Shown here piece by piece: positions 14,605 through 20,375 of a DNA stretch of 31,311 nt. Position 1 is the stretch's first letter. Every line of letters starts with the position of its first letter. Source of the DNA: a candidate division WOR-1 bacterium RIFOXYB2_FULL_48_7 (lineage in GTDB: Bacteria; Margulisbacteria; WOR-1; O2-12-FULL-45-9; XYB2-FULL-48-7); NCBI GenBank assembly GCA_001771615.1, contig MEUF01000046.1, positions 1,639 through 32,949 of the forward strand, written 5' to 3'. The notes under the pieces were generated by a model. That model saw nothing but the letters and a program-made list of their open reading frames with translations. It did not search any database and had not been told where the DNA came from. Made by a program: the position numbers and the translations under genes.

Positions 14605-15296
14605 GATGATGAGGGGAGTTGGTCGGCCGGTTGTGTTTGCGGCTGGTCACCTTTAAAATAACCGACTGGAATAATGTAAAAGGGGTCCTGGGTATCGGGC
14701 AATTCTAGGACTTTGGCGACAACATCGTCCCAAAACGCACCGATTGGCACAGAAACCAAACCCAGGGCGACCGCCTGTAAGTGAATGTTTTCAGCCACGT
14801 GGCCGATTTCCATATTCAAATAGCGATAGGCGCGCTGGCCGTACTTGGCCTCGACAATGCGAAAATTACCGGCAACGATAATAACCAGGGGGGCTTCCCC
14901 GATATAGCCCTGGCCCAAAGAAGCCCTGACCAGCGATTGGCGGCGGTCTTCGTTTGAGATCTGGATCAATTTATGTCCATCCGGAACATATTTAAAGATG
15001 CCATCCTTCTTAACAATATACATGTATAAAGGATAAAGGGAGCCGGAAGAAGGGGCGGTCCGAAAGCCCCAGGTCCGTTCAGTGATACCCTGGCCGGCCC
15101 AAAGCAATTGGGAGATTTGTTCCATGGTCAATTCATTAGGATAAAACGACCGCTCGGAGCGGCGGCGCAGGATGGCTTCTTCGACTGACATTTTGCCGGA
15201 GAATTTCGGTTCGGGGAGTTTAACGGTTTTCGCCGCCAGTAAAGTCCCGGCGATCAGGTCGATAATCACGACCAGAAAAACCAGCTTTTTAAACAT
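14601..15296 (-). CDS. SagB-type nitroreductase-fold flavoprotein with export signal
   Basis: 231 aa. A signal peptide or anchor (residues 1-21) precedes a nitroreductase domain. RRRSERSF at 44-51 is the FMN-phosphate-binding Arg/Ser motif; RTAPSSGSLYPL at 79-90 is the signature of the SagB/ThcOx subfamily; the C-terminal half has NMEIGHVAENIHLQAVALGL, the second FMN-binding helix. SagB-type enzymes oxidise azolines in peptide natural products, but stand-alone copies like this one, with no YcaO or leader-peptide gene nearby, are common and of unknown role. Export before the fold is unusual and implies a periplasmic FMN enzyme. No ribosome binding site precedes the ATG; a perfect -10 ends 6 nt upstream. 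It is the first gene of the seven-gene operon. Confidence 0.88.
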   Translation of the reverse strand: MFKKLVFLVVIIDLIAGTLLAAKTVKLPEPKFSGKMSVEEAILRRRSERSFYPNELTMEQISQLLWAGQGITERTWGFRTAPSSGSLYPLYMYIVKKDGIFKYVPDGHKLIQISNEDRRQSLVRASLGQGYIGEAPLVIIVAGNFRIVEAKYGQRAYRYLNMEIGHVAENIHLQAVALGLVSVPIGAFWDDVVAKVLELPDTQDPFYIIPVGYFKGDQPQTQPADQLPSSS

Positions 15297-15302
15297 GGCG
15301 AG

Positions 15303-15311
15303 ATTATAGCA
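15303..15311 (-). promoter_or_regulatory. Extended -10 promoter of the seven-gene operon
   Basis: Minus strand TGc followed by a perfect TATAAT (15303-15308), 6 nt before the ATG at 15296. No -35 is recognisable. The position predicts a leaderless first gene. Confidence 0.6.
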
Positions 15312-15319
15312 TAGAACAA

Positions 15320-15354
15320 TTGCCCCGAGTAGTGGGGGAGGTTACCCGGGGCAA
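15320..15354 (-). terminator. Hairpin between ssb and the nitroreductase operon
   Basis: TTGCCCCG (15320-15327) and CGGGGCAA (15347-15354) form a perfect 8-bp stem around a 19-nt loop, starting 6 nt past the ssb stop codon. It lacks a strong T-run after the stem on the minus strand, so it is at best a weak intrinsic terminator; an mRNA-stabilising hairpin is the alternative. Confidence 0.4.
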
Positions 15355-15359
15355 AAGAT

Positions 15360-15701
15360 TTACACCTCGACGACTGCCGCCTTTTTCTTGGCGGGAAAAT
15401 CGAGCATGTGCAGTTCATTAACAATCACTTCGGTTGAGGATTTCTTTTGTCCTTCCTTGTTTTCATAGGAACGGATATTTAATCGCCCTTCAACCACGAT
15501 CAAGCGCCCTTTTTTCAGGTATTCACCGCAAACTTTGGCTAAACCGTTAAAAGCGACGCAGTTAATGAAATCGGCTTCCTTGTCCTTGCCATTGTTTATT
15601 GCCAGGCGAAAGCTGGCGACAGCCATCTCCCCACTGGTATAGCGGACCTCTGGATCGGCAACTAACCGACCAGCCAGAATTGATTTATTTAATCCCTTCA
15701 T
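15360..15701 (-). CDS. Short single-stranded DNA-binding protein (SSB/OB-fold)
   Basis: 113 aa from the ATG at 15701, which follows GGGAGGTG at a good distance; this is the strongest ribosome binding site in the region. The OB fold is clear: LNKSILAGRLVADPEVRYT at 4-22, FINCVAFNGLAKVCGEYLKKG around 45-66, and LIVVEGRLNIRSYENKEG around 68-85. It binds single-stranded DNA. It is much shorter than the usual SSB (about 150-180 aa): the Gly/Pro-rich linker and the acidic DDDIPF-type tail are missing and it ends in basic and hydrophobic residues. It may therefore be a secondary SSB that cannot recruit the usual partner proteins. The gene is probably monocistronic, with a hairpin after it. Confidence 0.9.
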   Translation of the reverse strand: MKGLNKSILAGRLVADPEVRYTSGEMAVASFRLAINNGKDKEADFINCVAFNGLAKVCGEYLKKGRLIVVEGRLNIRSYENKEGQKKSSTEVIVNELHMLDFPAKKKAAVVEV

Positions 15702-15798
15702 TTTTTCACCTCCCTGGCCACGCACAGCGCGGCTAGAAGATGTAGAGCAAGGTTCTTGCCAGGGGGGATAAGGCTAAATATGGCGATAAATGGTCGAT

Positions 15799-16197
15799 TT
15801 ATCGGGGCAGAGACGAAAAACCGCAGCCGGGAAGAAAGACCGGTTGTTCAAAGTAATCGACCAGCGGGTAATTGCGGCAGACATTTGGACGCCAGAAATA
15901 GTTGCCGCATCGGCCATTGGGGAGAAGATGTTGGCAGGTAAATATCAGGTAGTCCTTGGCCTCATCCATTCCCAGATAAATAAAATCGAATAACCAGCAG
16001 ATCCAGGCGATAGCGATTTTAGTAAACAACGGGGAATGGGTCTGGGCAGGGGTCATTTTAAGTAGAATTTTTTTACAGCAATTACCGCATTGTCGGCATT
16101 GGCCTTTTCTTTGCCACTTTTTTGTGAAAAGACCTTTAAAGAAATTAGTCAGCAGGTTGTCTAATAATACAAATATCAATATAAATCTTTTAATAAT
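15799..16197 (-). CDS. Cys-rich YkgJ-like protein (putative Fe-S or zinc-binding)
   Basis: 132 aa from the ATG at 16197 (a TTG at 16245 inside an intergenic repeat is rejected). Residues 1-24 are hydrophobic and may anchor it. CRQCGNCCKK (about 35-44) followed by CQHLLPNGRCGNYFWRPNVCRNYP (Cys at about 89, 98 and 107) and a final Cys near 123 match the YkgJ/zinc- or iron-chelating family, in which eight Cys probably hold metal or an Fe-S cluster. The biochemical role of the family is unsettled. A hydrophobic stretch (about 61-78, IAIAWICWLFDFIYLG) separates the two Cys groups and could be a second membrane segment. A TGgTAAAGT box 8 nt before the ATG may be an extended -10. Confidence 0.72.
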   Translation of the reverse strand: MIKRFILIFVLLDNLLTNFFKGLFTKKWQRKGQCRQCGNCCKKILLKMTPAQTHSPLFTKIAIAWICWLFDFIYLGMDEAKDYLIFTCQHLLPNGRCGNYFWRPNVCRNYPLVDYFEQPVFLPGCGFSSLPR

Positions 16198-16210
16198 CAT
16201 CTTAAGTAAC

Positions 16211-16249
16211 TTTACCACAAAGGCACTAAGACACAAAGGAAACAAAGGA
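16211..16249. repeat. Degenerate CACAAAGG intergenic repeat
   Basis: The segment is built of imperfect short units (CCACAAAGG, CACTAAG, ACACAAAGG, AACAAAGG) on the plus strand. It sits between two divergent genes. Its wording resembles the ACCACAAAGGCACAAAG-type intergenic sequence that I recall as widespread in environmental bacterial genomes; that link is from memory and not checked. Confidence 0.5.
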
Positions 16250-16298
16250 TAATTACAAAATCAACGAAATATTTGATTAATTAGGACGATAACAATAC

Positions 16299-18116
16299 AT
16301 GGTAGTTACATTGGCTGTCGGAAATACGTCAATAGGTCCAGCCAGGCCAAGGGGAGGGCGTATCCCGCTTAATGTTCTCCCACAGGGCTATGTCAAATAC
16401 CAGTTTGGGGCAAAAACCATGGCTTTTGCCCATTTCACTTTGCTGGATCGCTGTCGGGGTAGAGTGGCTTTTATGCAGGTTGTGGAAAAGGTTGGGGTGC
16501 AGATAGAATTCAGGTTCTTTGAACAAGCTGACAGCCTTAAGCCGATGTGTACTTTCTATTTGGATAAGGAAAACCTTACCCCATATTACCTGCCCCGCTT
16601 TCACCGACAAGGCCGTTGGCACACTCGGGCCTACCCAATCTTATTTGTGGATGACCGGCCGGTAATAATCAATGGAGTAAGCTATTATCGGGGTAACGAA
16701 CAGGCTTCAGAGGTGGCAACATTATTATTGGAAGATGGTAAATACCAGGAGGTCAAAAGCCAGTTTCAAAACACGATTAATCATCATTATATCTATGATT
16801 CAACGACCCACGAATTGGCCGGTGTAATTGTCGGCAGAAATAATACTTATGCTTTTGACCACAAATTGAGCGGGCTAATCGGCCCAATCGGCGTGATTCC
16901 ACATTTGAGGGATGGGAAAGTGACTGACATAGTCTTTGCCGGTGAGGTTGGCTACTACCTGGCCGCCGATGACCTGGGGTCATTAAAGATCAACCCATCG
17001 GATCCAGACCCAAAAGTCTTTGTATTGATGGAGGAGGGGTTTCCCAGAGCTGTCTTTGCTTCAGCTGATCAAGACTTTGCCAATCCGCTCCCTTTCCGGG
17101 TAGTGCGGGATGAAGCGCTGCGTATAATGGCCAGCGGCAGAGTCAGGATGCGCAATGTTGACTTGAGTGGTGTCAGGGTGATTGAAGGGGTCGAGACCTA
17201 CCCGATCTACGCAAAGACAAAGCCCGGTTCCAATATTAGAGAAGTATTTTGCCTGAAAAAAAGAGTTTATCCTTTTGATAATCATCCCCCAACCACAAAA
17301 TTCTCTCCACGCACATTAACGGTTGTTTTAGCTGACGGAGAGGCAATTATGGTGATTGAAAAGGCTTGTTTGGACGATTATGGCAAGGAAGTGGCTAAAC
17401 TGGCTATCGCAGCTTATCGGCATAATATCAAGGCATCCAGAATTAGAGAAATATCAGCTAAAGCCTTTAAAGAGGGTAAAACAGTTGACGGAAATTATGA
17501 TCTGTTACGCAGATTGGTTGGCGGGGAAATGGACCAGCCCCGAACCGTACCGGTTCGAGCTAGAGAAAGGGCGGCAACCGATAACGCAGTTGTTATTGAT
17601 GAGATAAGAGCGATGATAACCGCAAGCAGAGGAGCCAAAAAATCAACCAGTCGGGTGTCCAGCGAAGTATTAAGGGAACAGTTGAAATGGTTTCAGGCTC
17701 AAGGTGAATTGGAAAGATATATGTTGGTTAGGATTGAGGCGCAGGAGAGAGCGGCCGCTGCCCAATTAATAGCGGCAGAGGCCCTAACCAGGAAGCAATA
17801 TACTTTTGAACGGCTAAATACAAAGTTAAGGTTGGCGAGAAGTACCTATAATCGCCTGATGGAGACGATGGATGAGGCGGCCGCAATTGCTCTGTCGGAA
17901 GATATTTACAAAACAACGGCAGTTAATGAGTTGTGGTTGCAGGAACTACGTAAAAATCCAGCCAACATCAAGACGATCAATATGTATTTGATAAAATTAT
18001 TTGGCTTACGCACAAAAATGAGGTCGGAATTATTGGCCCGCGGCATAAACCATAATGATGAGCGTTTATCTGTCGAGTTGAAAACATATTTAGCCCCGCG
18101 AGAAACTGTGGTATGA
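16299..18116 (+). CDS. Hypothetical protein, 605 aa
   Basis: I do not recognise this large protein. There is no signal peptide and no membrane helix. Residues 1-330 look beta-rich with repeated aromatic and Gly turns (TFYLDKENLTPYYLPRF, YPILFVDDRPVIINGVSYYRG, AGVIVGRNNTYAFD, GKVTDIVFAGEVGYYLAADDLG). Residues about 350-600 are mainly helical and rich in Arg, Ala and Glu (IRAMITASRGAKKS, YMLVRIEAQERAAAAQLIAAEAL), which suggests a coiled coil or helical bundle. No catalytic motif stands out. The start has only a weak AGGA 12 nt upstream. The gene lies alone between the divergent Cys-rich gene and the methyltransferase-kinase operon, whose promoter overlaps its stop codon. It may be a lineage-specific cytoplasmic protein. 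Confidence 0.72.
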   Translation: MVVTLAVGNTSIGPARPRGGRIPLNVLPQGYVKYQFGAKTMAFAHFTLLDRCRGRVAFMQVVEKVGVQIEFRFFEQADSLKPMCTFYLDKENLTPYYLPRFHRQGRWHTRAYPILFVDDRPVIINGVSYYRGNEQASEVATLLLEDGKYQEVKSQFQNTINHHYIYDSTTHELAGVIVGRNNTYAFDHKLSGLIGPIGVIPHLRDGKVTDIVFAGEVGYYLAADDLGSLKINPSDPDPKVFVLMEEGFPRAVFASADQDFANPLPFRVVRDEALRIMASGRVRMRNVDLSGVRVIEGVETYPIYAKTKPGSNIREVFCLKKRVYPFDNHPPTTKFSPRTLTVVLADGEAIMVIEKACLDDYGKEVAKLAIAAYRHNIKASRIREISAKAFKEGKTVDGNYDLLRRLVGGEMDQPRTVPVRARERAATDNAVVIDEIRAMITASRGAKKSTSRVSSEVLREQLKWFQAQGELERYMLVRIEAQERAAAAQLIAAEALTRKQYTFERLNTKLRLARSTYNRLMETMDEAAAIALSEDIYKTTAVNELWLQELRKNPANIKTINMYLIKLFGLRTKMRSELLARGINHNDERLSVELKTYLAPRETVV

Positions 18117-18117
18117 T
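18109..18117 (+). promoter_or_regulatory. Extended -10 promoter of the methyltransferase/two-component operon
   Basis: TGg followed by TATGAT (18112-18117), overlapping the stop codon of the 605-aa gene and ending 8 nt before the ATG at 18126. There is no Shine-Dalgarno sequence, so a leaderless message is predicted. Confidence 0.5.
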
Positions 18118-18125
18118 AATGGCCA

Positions 18126-18632
18126 ATGACGATCCAATGGTTATTGGTAATTATTTTCGCCTTGAACCTGGCGTTGATCTGGGGAATTAAGGCCTATTCA
18201 CGGGCCGGCCTGGTTATTCTTAGCTGCTTACCATTTCTGACCGTGTTTTTCCCGCAGCCGCGTTTTGATTTGGATTATTTCTGGTGGTACCCGGCCGGCG
18301 CCGGCTTGCTTGGCCTCGGGTTGATCCTGGCTTACCTGACCTATGCAGAATACAAAAAAAACCATCAGTTGCTGCTGGACTGGCCCAAAAAGGGGTTCTT
18401 AACCACCGGGCCGTATGCATTTGTTCGTCATCCTTATTATCTTGCCCTGATCCTGGCCTGGTTTGGCTGGTGGCTGGTCTGGGCGGCAGTTTACAGCCTT
18501 TATTTTGGGATGTTTATTTTGGTCCTCCTTTGGCTTAATGGCTGGTTGGAAGATAAATATGTCCAGGAAAAAAGATTTGGCCAAGCCTATAAAGATTATG
18601 CCGGCCAGACCGGCATGTTCTGGGTAAAATGA
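18126..18632 (+). CDS. Isoprenylcysteine carboxyl methyltransferase (ICMT)/PEMT-like membrane protein
   Basis: 168 aa with about five transmembrane segments. The C-terminal half carries the family signature: KKGFLTTGPYAFVRHPYYLALIL (Gly95 onward; the RHPxY box binds S-adenosylmethionine) and, near the end, a WLEDKYVQEKRFGQAYKDY segment with the conserved Glu and FG..Y..Y. Bacterial members methylate lipids or other small hydrophobic acceptors; true prenyl-Cys substrates are absent in most bacteria, so the acceptor is unknown. The stop codon overlaps the start of the histidine kinase gene (ATGA, 18629-18632), giving a translational link to a two-component pair. Confidence 0.85.
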   Translation: MTIQWLLVIIFALNLALIWGIKAYSRAGLVILSCLPFLTVFFPQPRFDLDYFWWYPAGAGLLGLGLILAYLTYAEYKKNHQLLLDWPKKGFLTTGPYAFVRHPYYLALILAWFGWWLVWAAVYSLYFGMFILVLLWLNGWLEDKYVQEKRFGQAYKDYAGQTGMFWVK

Positions 18633-19990
18633 TCGACAAAGACAAATACCTTCAGGAAGAAAAAGCCCTGGTCCTCCAGGATTTCAAAAACAAACTGGTT
18701 TGGGGGGTGCGCGTCCGTTATTTGATTCTTTTCATGGCGATCCCGCTTTTTTTCTTTGCCAACATTACTGACCGCAGCCAGGTTGCCTTGAGCATCGCTT
18801 TAATCGTCTATTTGGCGCTGTATAATGTGGCGGCCGACCTTTTCTACCGCTGGCAAAAAGACGCCTCATCGCTGGTGATGTTGTCGTTGATCGCATTCCT
18901 GCAAATATTCGATTTGCTGGGAGTGACCATAGTAATTTACCTGACCGGTTGGCTGGAAAGTCCTTATTGGTTCCTCTATCTTGTTTTGATTATTATTTCC
19001 GGCTTTGGCATGTTTTCGCAGTTTTCTTCTGTGGTGTTTTTAATTGCCTTTTTCTCGGCCGTGTTTTATTTGGGTTTATTGCTTTCGGCTTACTTTGGCA
19101 TAATCCCGATCTATGGGCCGGCTTTTAGCCTGCCGCCGCCAGAATTGCTTAAATCAATCTTGAACCGTTCCATTTTCACTATTGCCTCGTTTTTTCTTTT
19201 TGCTTCGACGATCTACTATTTTTCTAAATTATTGAATCAGAACCAACAAATCTTGACTAAAAAAAATCGGGAATTACTGGTGGCCCTTGATGAGCTTAAA
19301 TCAATCGACCGCATGAAAGATGATTTTATTTCCACCGCTTCACATGAATTACGTACCCCTTTAGCCGTGATCAGGGAAAATATCAGTCTGATTGAAGATA
19401 AAGTGGTCGGCGAAGTGACGGAAAAACAGCAAAAGCTTTTGGCGGCCTCCCGTGACAGCGTTGATCGCCTGGCGAAGATCCTTGATAGCTTGCTTGATAT
19501 CTCCAAGATCGAAGCCAGGGATATTAGAATAAAAAGGCAACGGATTGATATCGCTGCCTTGGCCCAGAAAGCTATCGAAATGCTGCGCAGCCTGGCCGAT
19601 AAAAAGGGTATCAAGCTGCAAAGCCAGATGGGGAGGGACATAACCACTGAAGCAGATGCTGACCAGATTTTGCGGGTCTTTATTAATTTAATCGACAATG
19701 CTATTAAGTTTACTGGTGAAAATGGTACAATCACTGTAGGGGTGGAAAAGGGCGGTGCCAAGATTCTGGCCTGGGTGCAAGACAATGGCAAAGGAATTTC
19801 CCGCAATGATTTACCGCTGATATTCGAACGTTTTGTCCGCCTGGATGCAACCGATATGATCGCCAAAGGGGCCGGTTTGGGCTTGTCGATCTGTAAGGCG
19901 ATTGTGGAAATGCACGGCGGAAAAATTTCGGTTGAAAGCCGGTTGGGCGAGGGGTCAAAATTCTGGTTTTCTCTCCCTTTAATAAAATAA
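18629..19990 (+). CDS. Membrane sensor histidine kinase
   Basis: 453 aa. Residues about 25-205 hold roughly six transmembrane helices with short loops and no large periplasmic domain, suggesting that the signal is sensed within or near the membrane. A linker coiled coil (about 207-233) leads to the HisKA domain with phospho-accepting His239 in SHELRTPLA. The ATPase domain has the N box NLIDNAIKF (Asn357 region), G1 box DNGKGI, F box IFERF and G2 box GAGLGLSICKAI; all are intact, so the kinase should be active. It follows the methyltransferase with a 4-nt overlap and precedes its likely response regulator by 1 nt. Confidence 0.95.
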   Translation: MIDKDKYLQEEKALVLQDFKNKLVWGVRVRYLILFMAIPLFFFANITDRSQVALSIALIVYLALYNVAADLFYRWQKDASSLVMLSLIAFLQIFDLLGVTIVIYLTGWLESPYWFLYLVLIIISGFGMFSQFSSVVFLIAFFSAVFYLGLLLSAYFGIIPIYGPAFSLPPPELLKSILNRSIFTIASFFLFASTIYYFSKLLNQNQQILTKKNRELLVALDELKSIDRMKDDFISTASHELRTPLAVIRENISLIEDKVVGEVTEKQQKLLAASRDSVDRLAKILDSLLDISKIEARDIRIKRQRIDIAALAQKAIEMLRSLADKKGIKLQSQMGRDITTEADADQILRVFINLIDNAIKFTGENGTITVGVEKGGAKILAWVQDNGKGISRNDLPLIFERFVRLDATDMIAKGAGLGLSICKAIVEMHGGKISVESRLGEGSKFWFSLPLIK

Positions 19991-19991
19991 T

Positions 19992-20375
19992 ATGACTGAA
20001 AACAAACCAAAAATACTCATTGTTGACGATGAACAACCGATTTTGGAGGCGCTGACTATCCGCCTGGAGGCCAATGGTTATGAAGTGATTACGGCGATTG
20101 ACGGGGCGGACGGGCTGAGCAAGGCGCGATTGGAAAAACCGGATCTGATTGTCCTGGATGTCATGCTGCCCAAAATGAACGGTTATAAGGTCAGCCGCAT
20201 GCTTAAATTTGACGAAAACTATCAGCATATTCCTATCATTATGCTGACGGCAAAAATTCAATCAGTTGATATGGAGCAAGGGAAAGAAGCTGGTGCTGAT
20301 GTCTACCTGACCAAGCCTTTCCAAGCCGATGAGCTGCTAAAACACATTAAGGATTTATTGGCGAAAAAAGCCTAA
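19992..20375 (+). CDS. Single-domain response regulator (CheY/Spo0F-like receiver)
   Basis: 127 aa consisting only of a receiver domain. The acidic pocket is Asp12-Asp13, the phosphorylation site Asp56 (IVLDVMLP), the switch Thr86 (MLTAK) and the invariant Lys108 (LTKPF). It starts 1 nt after the kinase stop codon, so it is the cognate partner. With no DNA-binding or enzyme domain it must act by protein contact or as an intermediate in a phosphorelay. Its stop codon overlaps that of the convergent phosphorylase gene (CTAA at 20372-20375). Confidence 0.95.
   Translation: MTENKPKILIVDDEQPILEALTIRLEANGYEVITAIDGADGLSKARLEKPDLIVLDVMLPKMNGYKVSRMLKFDENYQHIPIIMLTAKIQSVDMEQGKEAGADVYLTKPFQADELLKHIKDLLAKKA

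Noticed and set aside
14601..15296. Possible thiazole/oxazole peptide cluster because of the SagB-type enzyme
   Set aside because: No YcaO cyclodehydratase, precursor peptide or leader peptidase gene is nearby.
15736..15763. Small inverted repeat GCAAG-GTT-CTTGC upstream of ssb (about 15747-15759) as an operator
   Set aside because: Only a 5-bp stem in a single copy, with no recognised regulator; too weak to call.
16159..16164. A third GTCTAA that could be another ECF promoter
   Set aside because: No AACC box lies 16-18 nt upstream, and it is inside the Cys-rich protein gene.
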